Source: Halanaerobiaceae bacterium (GTDB lineage: Bacteria > Bacillota > Halanaerobiia > Halanaerobiales > Halarsenatibacteraceae). From it: a stretch of DNA of 35,882 bases. A program made the position numbers and the translations under genes. Within the stretch, counting starts at the first letter, position 1. Each line of letters opens with the position of its first letter. Of the stretch, positions 1 through 8,317 are shown one piece after another. The notes beneath the pieces were generated by a model. The model ran no database searches. It was not told where the DNA came from and worked only from the letters and a program-made list of their open reading frames with translations. The DNA lies in assembly GCA_003554685.1 (NCBI GenBank), contig PWHA01000123.1, forward strand, positions 1 through 35,882, in the 5' to 3' direction.

Positions 1-29
1 CCTGAGCCAGGATCAAACTCTCCTTCAAA
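1..29 (-). rRNA. rrs: 16S rRNA, extreme 5' end (partial, runs off left edge)
   Basis: Read on the minus strand, the first bases contain GAGTTTGATCCTGGCTCAGG, the universal start of bacterial 16S rRNA (the 27F primer region). Only the first ~29 nt lie in the window. The exact mature 5' end is estimated by analogy with other Firmicutes. A leader of about 150 nt separates it from the nearest promoter and contains a boxA-like antitermination stretch, GAACCTTGAAAA, near 95-107. Confidence 0.95.
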
Positions 30-187
30 TCTTTAAATCTTAAACGCTAACGCTTTGTTTCTCCGCCTGCTTTCCTAAAACTTCTAACTATCCACTTTTC
101 AAGGTTCTTCTGGGGCTTGAACTTCGATTTAGAACTGACCGTTAGAAAAATCTTTTCAGCCTGTTGTTTGCTGTGCTTCGGAAGTTA

Positions 188-216
188 ATTTTATCATTAA
201 AAGGTGCTGCAGTCAA
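188..216 (-). promoter_or_regulatory. rRNA operon promoter P2
   Basis: On the minus strand TTGACT (216-211) and TAAAAT (193-188) are separated by exactly 17 bp, a near-consensus sigma-A promoter. The predicted start is near 181, about 150 nt upstream of the 16S 5' end, the usual place for the proximal rRNA promoter. Confidence 0.85.
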
Positions 217-365
217 GCAAAAATTAAGTTGATCAGGCCCGGGTTTAAGCTGAAATATGCTGAAATTTAAACCTTGATTTGAATTAAATCTGCAAATCGT
301 ATTAAGGTAATTTCATACCGAAAATTCCGGGTTTATTTAATGTTTTTTTGACTGCGACATTTTAT

Positions 366-394
366 ATGGTAACATCAAAAATATGGTCTGTCAA
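366..394 (-). promoter_or_regulatory. rRNA operon promoter P1 (distal, tandem)
   Basis: On the minus strand a perfect -35 TTGACA (394-389) lies 17 bp from TACCAT (371-366), a 4/6 match to the -10 consensus. It sits just after the mnmA stop and upstream of P2, so the rRNA operon appears to have tandem promoters. The -10 is weaker than that of P2. Confidence 0.6.
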
Positions 395-407
395 GGTTTT
401 TTCTGGA

Positions 408-1697
408 TTAATCGAAAATTTTTTCGACGTAATTTTCCTGTTTGATTCCTTTGGAAATTATCCCTCCGCCCAGGACTAATTTGTCCTGATAGAAAACGAC
501 TGACTGACCTGGGGTTACGGCTGTGCAGCTGTCTTTGAATTCTACTGTGACTCTTCTGGAGGTCATATCTGAATCTGGCTTATTTTTTGATTGGGCGATA
601 GTCTGTTTTGTCTGCCGGGCCATTGGACCTTCATCAAAACGGGGAGTGTTTGACTGTCTTCCATCAAGATGAGCTGATGGCTCAGTATTAGTGGAGCTAT
701 CGGTAGAACTGTTTGAACTGTTATTAGAATCTGCTTGATGACCGGGCAGGATTTGGGCCGGTACGGGCCGGGAGTTATAGCGGACCTGAACGCTTGCTTC
801 TATTTTTTCCGGAGGGCTTGAGTAGGCGATCCAGTTAATCTGCTCGGCCTTGAGGCCGTGGAACTTGAGTTTTTCCCGGGGGGCAACGATCAGGGCGTTG
901 TGGGTGCTGTCGATTTCGACCACGTAGACCGGATGATCCAGAGAAATGCCCAGGCCGCGGCGCTGCCCGATGGTGTAGTGGTGCAGGCCCCGGTGGCGGC
1001 CGATTTTTTTGCCGGTGTAATAGTAGATGTCGCCCGGTTCGCCGATTTCGGGATAGTTGCGTTCGAGAAAGGTATGGTAATCGTTGTCGGGAACGAAACA
1101 GATCTCCTGGCTGTCGGGTTTGTTGTGAACCCGGAAGCCCAGTTCGCGAGCTTTTTCTCGGACTGCTGTTTTTTCGTGTTCGCCCAGGGGCATGAGGGTG
1201 TGCTGGAGCTGATGCTGGGTGAAGCCGTAGAGCATGTAGCTCTGGTCCTTGTCGCGGTCAATGGCCCGGTAGAGAAGATGGCGGCCGGTCTCCGGCTCGG
1301 TTTTGATACGGGAATAGTGGCCGGTGGCCACGTACTGGCAGTCCAGTCCCCTGGCCCGCTGGAGCAGGGCGGCAAACTTTATTTTTTTGTTGCAGACTAC
1401 ACAGGGATTAGGAGTGCGCCCCCGGCTGTATTCGGCCACGAAATTATCGATGACTTCCCGTTGAAAAATATCCTTAAAGTTGAGGGTGTAATGGGGGATG
1501 TCAAGCCGGGAGGCCACCCTTTTGGCATCTTCGATGGCGGCCAGCGAGCAGCAGCCTCCCTCTTCTTCATTGCGCTGCTCGTAATCGGGGAAAACCTCCA
1601 TGGTGGCACCAATAACTTCGTGTCCCTGAGAAACTAAAAGAGCGGCGGCGACAGAACTGTCGACGCCTCCGCTCATGGCGACCATTACTCTTGCCAC
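408..1697 (-). CDS. mnmA: tRNA-specific 2-thiouridylase MnmA
   Basis: MnmA adenylates U34 of tRNA(Lys/Glu/Gln) and transfers persulfide sulfur to make 2-thiouridine; IscS, encoded upstream, is the usual donor. The PP-loop SGGVDSS is at residues 9-15. The two catalytic cysteines are Cys99 (in NPCVVC) and Cys200 (in SQEICF). The C-terminal barrel, ending in TPGQSVVFY and LGGGII, is recognisable. At 429 aa it is ~60 residues longer than usual (about 360). The excess is a Ser/Asn/Thr/Asp-rich insert at about residues 320-383, in the loop of the C-terminal domain, encoded by DNA more AT-rich than its flanks. The start is GTG, supported by AGGTGAT just upstream. The gene follows nifU in the same direction and is the last gene before the rRNA operon. 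Confidence 0.97.
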   Translation of the reverse strand: MARVMVAMSGGVDSSVAAALLVSQGHEVIGATMEVFPDYEQRNEEEGGCCSLAAIEDAKRVASRLDIPHYTLNFKDIFQREVIDNFVAEYSRGRTPNPCVVCNKKIKFAALLQRARGLDCQYVATGHYSRIKTEPETGRHLLYRAIDRDKDQSYMLYGFTQHQLQHTLMPLGEHEKTAVREKARELGFRVHNKPDSQEICFVPDNDYHTFLERNYPEIGEPGDIYYYTGKKIGRHRGLHHYTIGQRRGLGISLDHPVYVVEIDSTHNALIVAPREKLKFHGLKAEQINWIAYSSPPEKIEASVQVRYNSRPVPAQILPGHQADSNNSSNSSTDSSTNTEPSAHLDGRQSNTPRFDEGPMARQTKQTIAQSKNKPDSDMTSRRVTVEFKDSCTAVTPGQSVVFYQDKLVLGGGIISKGIKQENYVEKIFD

Positions 1698-2032
1698 TGA
1701 AAATCACCTTCTTGCTGCAATTTGAGATGTTGATAATGTTTGTGTTAGTTAACTGCTGGAAGTGGTTGATTTGTTGGAGTATTTAATTGTTTGAATAGAA
1801 TATATTGATTCTGTTTTAAAAAATCCATTTAGAAACTATCAGCAATTGAGAAATCATTATTTTTCATGGGGATAATTGAAAAATATTATTGATCATGTGG
1901 TTTTAAAATTAATCAAATAACCATCACTATTTAAAATTGATTTTTGAGTAACAGATTTATGAACCATTAATTTGATCATAAGACTTGAAAATTAGTTTAT
2001 GAGAGTTAATTAATTATGGTTATTAATTATGG
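1698..2032. other. AT-rich spacer between nifU and mnmA
   Basis: No gene or clear RNA is visible in these 335 bp. Immediately after the nifU stop (2004-2035) the minus strand carries a short tandem repeat of AACCATAATTAAT. I saw no good terminator, so read-through from nifU into mnmA is possible. Confidence 0.6.
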
Positions 2033-2452
2033 TTAATGGTGCTCGTGAGGTACTTTGTTTTCCGGGTCATCCTTTTCCAAGCCGGTTTTACCCTGACGGT
2101 AGTTGGAGATGGCGTTTTTAATGGCGTCGGCAGCCAGGTTAGAGCAGTGCATCTTAGCCGGTGGCAAACCATCCAGGGCTTCGGCGACCTGATCCTTGCT
2201 GACCTGAAGGGCTTCATCCAGGGGTTTGCCCTTGACAAGTTCGGTGACCATGCTGCTGGTGGCTACCGCAGCGCCGCAGCCAAAGGTGCTGAATTTGATA
2301 TCGTCAATGATTTCGTCGTCGCTGATCTTTAAATAGACTCTGATGATATCACCGCAGGTGGGATTGCCAACCTCGCCGACAACATCGGGATCCTTCATTT
2401 TGCCTACATTTCTGGGGCATTGAAAGTGGTCCATTACTTTATCTGAATACAT
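2033..2452 (-). CDS. iscU: Fe-S cluster scaffold protein, NifU/IscU type
   Basis: A single-domain IscU/NifU-N scaffold on which sulfur from IscS and iron are assembled into a [2Fe-2S] cluster. Counting from the ATG at 2452 it has 139 aa with the three ligand cysteines Cys33 (in NPTCGD, followed by the conserved Asp35), Cys59 (GCGAA) and Cys103 (HCSNLA). The C terminus ends in a His-rich tail (HEHH), common in NifU-type scaffolds that accompany NifS. I chose ATG 2452 because AAGGAG lies 9 nt upstream; an in-frame TTG nine bases earlier falls in that spacer. It is downstream of nifS and upstream of mnmA, separated by AT-rich spacers rather than tightly coupled. Confidence 0.95.
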   Translation of the reverse strand: MYSDKVMDHFQCPRNVGKMKDPDVVGEVGNPTCGDIIRVYLKISDDEIIDDIKFSTFGCGAAVATSSMVTELVKGKPLDEALQVSKDQVAEALDGLPPAKMHCSNLAADAIKNAISNYRQGKTGLEKDDPENKVPHEHH

Positions 2453-2889
2453 TTGAGTCAACTCCTTAAACTGTTGTTGTAAAACCTTAAATAATTCTAT
2501 AGATGAATCTTAGGATTAATCTTTGTTTGAAAATCTGAATCTAATCTAAATAAGCTTATAAAATGGCTTTAAATATGCTTTGCTGTTATTTGCTGCTTTA
2601 CAACTATTTGCTATTGAAATATACTTATTTGCTTTTTCAGCTGTTATTTTCCTTTTTTAATCAATTATTTATTCTATCAATAAAATTAAACTGGATTAAG
2701 AACTGTTTCTGCTAATTTAGCTAAATAGCTCTAAAGTTTTTTGATCTCTGTTTAATTATATGATATCAAAAATAGGCGATAATACAATAAATTATTTCTC
2801 AAACTGATTAATTATATATTGGCAAAATATAATAATACTTTAGCGCTTTTGCATATAGTTTTCACTCTTAGTAAGAAACTTGGTAAAGA
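2453..2889. other. AT-rich spacer between nifS and nifU
   Basis: About 437 bp with no credible coding capacity and no recognisable RNA. It is unusually long for genes that normally sit a few bases apart in one operon. I see no clear terminator or consensus promoter. Confidence 0.55.
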
Positions 2890-4062
2890 TTAGCCTTCAT
2901 AGAGGGGGGACATATCTCTCAGTTTCTGGATCACCGAGGGGAGATTTTCCAGGAGATAGTCGACTTCTTCCTCGGTGGTGCTATAGCCCATGGAGATGCG
3001 GAGCGAGCCGTGGGCTACTTCGTGGCTTAAGCCCAGGGACAGCATCACATGGGAGGGGTCCAGGGAGCCCGAGGTACAGGCCGAGCCGCTGGAGGCTGCT
3101 ATGCCCAGCATATCGAGATTGAGCAGAATTGATTCGCCTTCAATGTATCGGAAACAGAAGCTGACATTGTTGGGAAGGCGCTGATCTCCCCGCGGGCCGT
3201 TAAGCCTTACTTCGCTGATTTCATCCAGGACGGTGTCGATAATTCTATCTCTGAATTTGATAAGTTTCTGGCGTTTTTCTGGAAGACGCTTGACTGCCAG
3301 TTCGGCGGCCTTGCCGAATCCTACAATGCCAGGGACATTCTCGGTGCTGGCCCGGCGTTTACGTTCCTGGGCGCCGCCCTGCATCTGGGGCAACAGTCTG
3401 GTTCCTTTTTTGACATACAAAGCTCCCACACCCTTGGGTCCGTTAATTTTATGGGCGGAAAGCGAGAGGAGATCAACTCCGCTCTGCTGAACATCAATTT
3501 CCAGCTGGCCGGCTGCCTGGACGGCATCAGTGTGGAAGTAAATATCGTGTTCTCCGGCAATTTCTGCGATTCTGAAGATTGGCTGAATGGTGCCGATTTC
3601 GTTGTTGGCGGTCATGATGGTGATCAATATGGTGTCGGGACGGATAGCTTCCTCAAGTTCCTGGAGATCTATGAGGCCCTCCTCATCAACCGGCAGATAG
3701 GTCACCTCGAAATCCAGGTGTTTTTCCAGAAATTCGCAGGTATGGAGAACTGCATGATGCTCTGTTTTGCTGGTGATAATATGATTGCCCCTGTCCATAC
3801 GGGCCATGGCTGCACCTTTAATGGCCAGGTTGTCGGCTTCAGTGCCGCTGCCGGTGAAGATTATTTCCCGGCTGTCGGCGGCATTAATCATTTGCTGCAC
3901 CTTTTCCCGGGCTTCGGTCAGGGCTCGTTCGGCCTGCTGGCCCTCCTGATATATGCTGGAAGGGTTGCCGAATTTGTCCTGAAAGAAGGGCTCCATGGCC
4001 TGAAAAACCTCAGGATCAAGGGTAGTCGTGGCAGCATGATCGAAATAATAACGTTTGCTCAT
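2890..4062 (-). CDS. iscS: cysteine desulfurase NifS/IscS
   Basis: A PLP enzyme that removes sulfur from L-cysteine and passes it as persulfide to IscU and MnmA. Of 390 residues, the PLP lysine is Lys205 in SAHKINGPKG, the cofactor-contacting His is in TEHHAV (~102), Asp179 and Gln182 lie in HTDAVQAAG, and the persulfide cysteine is Cys329 in SSGSACTSGS. The region around Cys329 resembles group I (NifS/IscS) rather than SufS. The ATG start is supported by GAGGTG 8 nt upstream. In B. subtilis the equivalent gene (yrvO) lies between cymR and mnmA, as here. Confidence 0.96.
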   Translation of the reverse strand: MSKRYYFDHAATTTLDPEVFQAMEPFFQDKFGNPSSIYQEGQQAERALTEAREKVQQMINAADSREIIFTGSGTEADNLAIKGAAMARMDRGNHIITSKTEHHAVLHTCEFLEKHLDFEVTYLPVDEEGLIDLQELEEAIRPDTILITIMTANNEIGTIQPIFRIAEIAGEHDIYFHTDAVQAAGQLEIDVQQSGVDLLSLSAHKINGPKGVGALYVKKGTRLLPQMQGGAQERKRRASTENVPGIVGFGKAAELAVKRLPEKRQKLIKFRDRIIDTVLDEISEVRLNGPRGDQRLPNNVSFCFRYIEGESILLNLDMLGIAASSGSACTSGSLDPSHVMLSLGLSHEVAHGSLRISMGYSTTEEEVDYLLENLPSVIQKLRDMSPLYEG

Positions 4063-4231
4063 AATGGATTCACCTCGTTCCAGATCGATTATTATTAGTT
4101 TGTCAGGGTAAATTAAGGCAAAAAAATATTTGTTGCCTTTTTATTGCCTTTAATAACAAGGGTTACAGCCGTTAAGCGCCCTAAGCGCCTGATCTTTTTT
4201 GAAACCTGGTTAATTACTGCAATTCTTTCGA

Positions 4232-4331
4232 CTGACTTCATTACTGAAACATCTAACTGCCTTTATTACTGAAATTTTTGATTGCTTTTATTGCCGAAAT
4301 ATCTGACTGCCTTTATCACTGAAAGATCAGT
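4232..4331. repeat. tandem repeat, 25-bp period, 4 degenerate copies
   Basis: Copies begin at 4232, 4257, 4282 and 4307. The shared core is CTGCCTTTATTACTGAAA, with variable last seven bases. The register holds at 25 bp over all four units although each has diverged. Confidence 0.85.
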
Positions 4332-4381
4332 ACTGGACTTTTAAATAGATTTTTTATGGGCTGGGCTATTTAATTTTTAAT

Positions 4382-4419
4382 TAATACAATTTTAATCAAT
4401 TAATACAATTTTAATCAAT
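4382..4419. repeat. perfect 19-bp tandem duplication
   Basis: TAATACAATTTTAATCAAT occurs twice without a mismatch at 4382-4400 and 4401-4419. The identity suggests a recent duplication. Confidence 0.95.
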
Positions 4420-4711
4420 AGTCTTTTTTAATCAACAGGCTTTATTCTTTAATAATGCAATTGTTGAGGCACTGAGGGAAGGAAGTAATTTTTCGTAAAG
4501 TTTTCTATCAAAATCGTTGTTCTGCAAAGGGTTATAATTTCGAAATTTCGTTAAATTAGACTTTATGCAGCGGAATCAATTGTATAATTAATTTATTAAA
4601 GTATATGATTATTGATTTGCAGTTACAAATTTAATCATTCAGACTCGGTTTATGGGTTAATTATTGTGTTAATTATTGGGCTCAAAAAAACAGATCTAAA
4701 ATTATCTTATT

Positions 4712-4756
4712 AATTATAATCCAAATAATTATAACCCAAATAATTATAATCGAAAT
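4712..4756. repeat. 15-bp tandem repeat, 3 copies
   Basis: Units at 4712-4726, 4727-4741 and 4742-4756 follow AATTATAAYCCAAAT, with one or two substitutions each. Confidence 0.9.
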
Positions 4757-4979
4757 ATAAATCTAATCATGAAATCTATCAATCAAATGCAGGTCTGATT
4801 TGAGCAGACTTAAAATGAAGAATGAAGAAAGCTGAATGTTAATTAAATAGCTGCAATTATCCGGTTAATCCCGGCCGAATCGGGTTGAATTAATCAAAAA
4901 TTATTAACCAAAAGTCAATATAAAATGCCGGTTTATTTAATCGTAAGCTGCCTGTGTCTGTTTTATTAAAATCCGAGTG

Positions 4980-5402
4980 TTAATTTTTTTCGAGGATTTC
5001 GGCTTTTTTCTTTAAATCGGCAATGGTGTAAGAGTCCAGCAGCTCGCCTATCTGCTTGCTTAAAATGTTCCAAAGATCGTGGGTTACACAGCTGTTGGCC
5101 TGCTCGCAGTTATAACTATCCATAACGCAATCGACCGGACTGATAGGTCCTTCCAGGATTCTGATGACATCACCGGCGGTTATTTTTTCCGGATCTTTGT
5201 TTAACAGGTAACCTCCGTGTGCTCCACGAACACTGCTTACCACGCCTGCTTTTCTCAGACTGGCAAAGAGCTGTTCCAGATACTGCTCTGATATTTTTTC
5301 CCGTTCTGCTATTTTCCGAAGCGGAATTGCCTTATCATCCTGATGCATGGCCAGATCTACCAGTGCCCGCAGACCATATCTACCCCTGGTTGAAATTTTC
5401 AT
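4980..5402 (-). CDS. Rrf2-family transcription regulator, IscR/CymR-like
   Basis: A winged-helix Rrf2 regulator of 140 aa. The N terminus MKISTRGRYGLRALVDLA and the recognition-helix region SEQYLEQLFASLRKAG are typical of the family. Three cysteines at 92, 99 and 105 (in DCVMDSYNCEQANSC), followed by His108, match the [2Fe-2S]-binding pattern of IscR, which B. subtilis CymR lacks. An Fe-S sensing role over the downstream nifS-nifU genes is therefore likely. An in-frame GTG at 5411 would add three residues, but it forms part of the ribosome-binding site GAGGTGG, so I start at ATG 5402. The gene has its own consensus promoter. Confidence 0.92.
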   Translation of the reverse strand: MKISTRGRYGLRALVDLAMHQDDKAIPLRKIAEREKISEQYLEQLFASLRKAGVVSSVRGAHGGYLLNKDPEKITAGDVIRILEGPISPVDCVMDSYNCEQANSCVTHDLWNILSKQIGELLDSYTIADLKKKAEILEKN

Positions 5403-5413
5403 TTTTTCCACCT

Positions 5414-5439
5414 CATAATCTTGAGTATTAATATCGAGT
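5414..5439 (-). promoter_or_regulatory. candidate operator: 13-bp direct repeat in the rrf2 leader
   Basis: Between the -10 box and the ribosome-binding site the minus strand carries two adjacent 13-mers, ACTCGATATTAAT and ACTCAAGATTATG, sharing ACTC-A-ATTA. Rrf2 regulators commonly autoregulate, so this may be the operator, but it is not the canonical IscR palindrome. Confidence 0.35.
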
Positions 5440-5442
5440 TTT

Positions 5443-5471
5443 ATTGTAACATAGCTAAATCACTCTGTCAA
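5443..5471 (-). promoter_or_regulatory. sigma-A promoter of rrf2
   Basis: On the minus strand a perfect TTGACA (5471-5466) and TACAAT (5448-5443) are spaced by 17 bp. The -35 box overlaps the stop codon of yigZ, so the regulator gene can be transcribed independently of it. Confidence 0.88.
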
Positions 5472-6106
5472 TTAGGTAAAAATTTACTTTCCTTTTTAGT
5501 TAAATCCACTCTGTTGCCGGTTATTCTGGTGATTTCCTGTGAGAGGCTGTCAAAGCTTGAGGCTCTGACGACTGCCTCAACGGAAAACCCCTTATCAACG
5601 TGTCTTGTTCCCTTAATTTCTGCTCCTACCTTTTCCAGCTGGCCGAGGGTTATACCGAGCTGCTGGTAATCTCCCCGGCATATTATGGAATAAAATAAGC
5701 TGAGTTTGATTTTGTCTGCCTTCAGTAAAACCCGGTCACAGGAGTTGCCATAGGCTTTGATTAACCCCCCAATTCCTAATTTTGTTCCGCCAAAATAGCG
5801 GGTTACAACCACGCAGGTGTTGACCAGATTATGGCCGGCTATTTTGGCCAGCACCGGCGGGCCCGAGGACCCGCCCGGTTCGCCATCGTCGTCACTGTAT
5901 TCCAGGATTTCCCTGGATTCATAGATACGGTAGGCCGAGACATTGTGATTAGCATCATCGTATTTAGCACTGATTTCGGTTATAAAGGCTTCGGCTTCCT
6001 GCCGGTCCGGGCAGGGACTGGCGCTGGCAATAAAGCGGCTGTCCTTAACCTTATTGGTAATCTTGAGCGGTGCTGAGATAGTCTGATAACCCTGGTTTTC
6101 TTTCAC
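5468..6106 (-). CDS. yigZ: YigZ/IMPACT family protein (UPF0029)
   Basis: A 212-aa protein of the YigZ/YvyE family related to eukaryotic IMPACT. The N-terminal UPF0029 domain spans about residues 15-125, with the signatures DDGEPGGSSGPPVL and VVVTRYFGGTKLGIGGL; the C-terminal DUF1949-like ferredoxin fold covers roughly 135-205. The biochemical role in bacteria is not settled; a link to translation or ribosome regulation is proposed for the family. The start is GTG at 6106, with GGTGAT upstream; the nearby ATG is out of frame and runs into TGA. It is placed between rarA and rrf2, where B. subtilis has no gene. Confidence 0.9.
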   Translation of the reverse strand: MKENQGYQTISAPLKITNKVKDSRFIASASPCPDRQEAEAFITEISAKYDDANHNVSAYRIYESREILEYSDDDGEPGGSSGPPVLAKIAGHNLVNTCVVVTRYFGGTKLGIGGLIKAYGNSCDRVLLKADKIKLSLFYSIICRGDYQQLGITLGQLEKVGAEIKGTRHVDKGFSVEAVVRASSFDSLSQEITRITGNRVDLTKKESKFLPN

Positions 6107-6170
6107 GGCATCACCACTATTCTGACACTGGTCCTGGTGTTTTTGAGAATTAATTATTAAAATTTGGGTA

Positions 6171-6268
6171 TATAGTTCTGGTTCGATGTGGTGCTTGTTC
6201 AGTATGCTATTGGCTCGACATGGTAATGATTTTGGTATGGTATTGACTCGATATGGTTCTGGTTCAGG
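6171..6268. repeat. tandem repeat, 32-33 bp period, 3 copies
   Basis: Units start at 6171, 6203 and 6236. The last two share TATGSTATTGRCTCGAYATG; the first is more diverged. The array lies between the ends of rarA and yigZ. Confidence 0.75.
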
Positions 6269-6329
6269 AAATATTTTTTTGATGAATTATTTTTCTGAAA
6301 AAATATATTTATAGAATATGCTATTAACT

Positions 6330-7637
6330 TTACTCCTTGAGGTGCTGGAGAAATTTTTTGATTTTCTCTTCCTGACCCTGATCTCCCGGCTGATAAAAAC
6401 TGGTATCCCGGTGGTTTTCGGGCAGGTAGTCCTGCTCGACATAGTTATTCTCATAGCTGTGGGGGTATTTATAATCCACGCCGCTGCCCAGCTCCTGAGC
6501 TCCTCGGTAATGGGTATCACGCAGGTGGGATGGAACCGGACCGGGGTCGTTGTTTTCCAGGTAATCCAGAGCCCGGTCGATGCCGGTGATGACGGAATTG
6601 CTTTTGGGAGCGGTGGCCAGATAGATCACGGCCTGGGCCAGCGGGATGCGGGCCTCGGGCAGGCCGACATACTCCAGGGCCCGGGCTGCAGCGACGGCAA
6701 TTCCCAGGGCAGTTGGGTCGGCCAGGCCGATATCTTCGGCGGAATGAACTATGATGCGGCGGGCGATAAACATGGGATCCTCGCCGGCTTTGATCATCCG
6801 GGCCAGCCAGAAGAGGGCGGCATCGGGGTCGGAACCCCGGATGCTCTTGATGAAGGCTGAGATGACATCATAGTGATTATCTCCACTTTTATCGTATTTC
6901 AAAATCTTCTCCTGCATGGAATCAGCAATTACTTCCCCGGTCAGTGCTATCCTGCCCTCCCGGTCAGAGGGTGTGGACAGGGCGGCGATTTCCAAAGCGT
7001 TTAAGGCCACCCGGGCATCGCCTCCCGATCTATCAGCCAGAAAATCTATTGTTTCCTGAGAAATTTCAATATCAAGATTGCCCAGACCACGATCTTTGTC
7101 CTCTAGGGTCTGGTGAATTATTTTGATTATATCCTGCTTTTCCAGGGGCTTCAGCTGAAAAATCCGGGAGCGGGAAAGCAGCGGGGCGTTGACCTCAAAA
7201 TAGGGATTTTCAGTGGTGGCCCCAATCATAATAATGATTCCCTTTTCTACCGAGGGCAGCAGGGCATCCTGCTGGGCCTTATTGAAACGGTGGATTTCAT
7301 CGATAAAAAGAATGGTGCTTTTGTTGTAAAGCTCAAGATTATCCTGTCCCTGAGCGATTACCTCCCGGAGGTCCTTGACTCCCGAAGTTACGGCATTTAG
7401 CTTGATAAATTCGGATTCGGTCTGACAGGAGATGATCCGGGCCAGACTGGTCTTGCCGGTTCCGGGAGGACCGTAGAGAATCAGGGACTGCAGTTTGTCA
7501 GCCTCGATCATCCGGCGCAGCAGTTTGCCGGGGGCGGTGATGTGCTCCTGGCCGTGGAGTTCGGAAAAGGTCTCCGGACGCATCCGGAAGGCCAGGGGCT
7601 GTTTATCCTTATTTTTATTTTGGGAAAAGAGATTCAT
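6330..7637 (-). CDS. rarA: replication-associated recombination protein RarA (MgsA), AAA+ ATPase
   Basis: A clamp-loader-like AAA+ ATPase acting at stalled replication forks (B. subtilis YrvN). Counted from ATG 7637 it has 435 aa: Walker A GPPGTGKT at 56-63, Walker B FIDEIHRFNK at 111-120, sensor 1 region GATTENPYFEVN, then the RarA C-terminal oligomerisation domain containing YKYPHSYENNYVEQDYLPE. I prefer ATG 7637, which has GGAGAG 8 nt upstream. A second in-frame ATG at 7679 would add 14 residues, but it lies in a degenerate copy of the same initiation region (7631-7801 repeat) and has a poorer ribosome-binding site. Neighbouring 6S RNA and rrf2/iscS match the B. subtilis order. Confidence 0.95.
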   Translation of the reverse strand: MNLFSQNKNKDKQPLAFRMRPETFSELHGQEHITAPGKLLRRMIEADKLQSLILYGPPGTGKTSLARIISCQTESEFIKLNAVTSGVKDLREVIAQGQDNLELYNKSTILFIDEIHRFNKAQQDALLPSVEKGIIIMIGATTENPYFEVNAPLLSRSRIFQLKPLEKQDIIKIIHQTLEDKDRGLGNLDIEISQETIDFLADRSGGDARVALNALEIAALSTPSDREGRIALTGEVIADSMQEKILKYDKSGDNHYDVISAFIKSIRGSDPDAALFWLARMIKAGEDPMFIARRIIVHSAEDIGLADPTALGIAVAAARALEYVGLPEARIPLAQAVIYLATAPKSNSVITGIDRALDYLENNDPGPVPSHLRDTHYRGAQELGSGVDYKYPHSYENNYVEQDYLPENHRDTSFYQPGDQGQEEKIKKFLQHLKE

Positions 7638-7801
7638 GGCTGACTCTCCAGTATTTATAGGGTTAAAAAAATGATTCATGTCTAACTCTTAAGTATACGA
7701 GGGTTTGAGAAAAAATATCTAAGGCCAACTCTTCAGTATTTATTGGAATGAGAGACAAGATTTATGACTAAATCTCCAGTATTTAGCGGAATGTGATAAA
7801 T
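7631..7801. repeat. tandem repeat, 42-43 bp period, 4 copies, overlapping the rarA start
   Basis: The motif ACTCTYMAGTA, at 7642, 7684, 7727 and (degenerate) 7770, recurs with surrounding similarity over the whole unit. The first copy contains the rarA ribosome-binding site and start codon on the minus strand. The second keeps an ATG but has a damaged Shine-Dalgarno; the third and fourth have lost the start codon. Confidence 0.85.
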
Positions 7802-8317
7802 ATTGAGATAAATATATGATGGTCTTACCAGGTTAAGCTGGTTTTTCTGTTTAACCCGGGACACTGGTTAACCTCGGACATTACTTAACTTTAACTATGT
7901 TTTAGGTTGATGCTGCCGCAAGTACAAAATTTAACAAATGCGGCTAAAAAACCCCGGCAAACTCATTTTATAGAGGCAGTCAGATCCTGCCGAAAACTTA
8001 TACCCATAAAATGCTATTGACATTGTCTGGATTAATTTGCTTACCTCATATGATATCAAAAAGTTAATAAGAATGCAAAGGATTCGGGAGAAAATTTCAA
8101 TTAAAAATAAAAGTTTGCTAAATTTGGCAGATACAGCAATAATGATTGTCAAATAAGAAATGGTTAAAGAAATTTGAAAGTTTAGAGAAAATTAACAGGA
8201 GCAGATTTAACAGGAAGGAGGTACTGTAAGAATTTGTAATCGGCAAGGAAATGGTAAGCAGAAGAAGGATATAGCTGGGGGTTTATTTGTAAGGAATTTG
8301 CAGGAAATACATTGATG
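7802..8317. other. spacer between 6S RNA and the rarA leader
   Basis: AT-rich, with no coding region I would defend; the short open frames here have no ribosome-binding sites or recognisable products. One small hairpin (GGCAG...CTGCC, about 7974-7989) is visible without a proper T-tract. The rarA promoter must lie here or upstream of 6S RNA, but I could not identify it. Confidence 0.5.

Larger units (their letters stand above)
4063..4979. other. 917-bp AT-rich spacer between rrf2 and nifS, rich in tandem repeats
   Basis: No coding region or known RNA could be supported. The stretch contains at least three separate tandem arrays (4232-4331, 4382-4419, 4712-4756, listed separately). Such a large gap between a probable regulator and its iscSU targets is unusual for this conserved cluster. 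Confidence 0.7.

Noticed and set aside
858..1637. 259-codon plus-strand open frame opposite mnmA
   Set aside because: It lies entirely antisense to a well-supported mnmA and has no ribosome-binding site or recognisable motif; GC-rich genes often leave open antisense frames.
3451..4098. 215-codon plus-strand open frame opposite nifS
   Set aside because: Antisense shadow of a gene with all catalytic residues conserved; no family resemblance.
7931..8152. 73-codon minus-strand frame with hydrophobic segments
   Set aside because: AT-rich sequence gives Ile/Phe/Leu-rich translations by chance; no ribosome-binding site, start context or family match.
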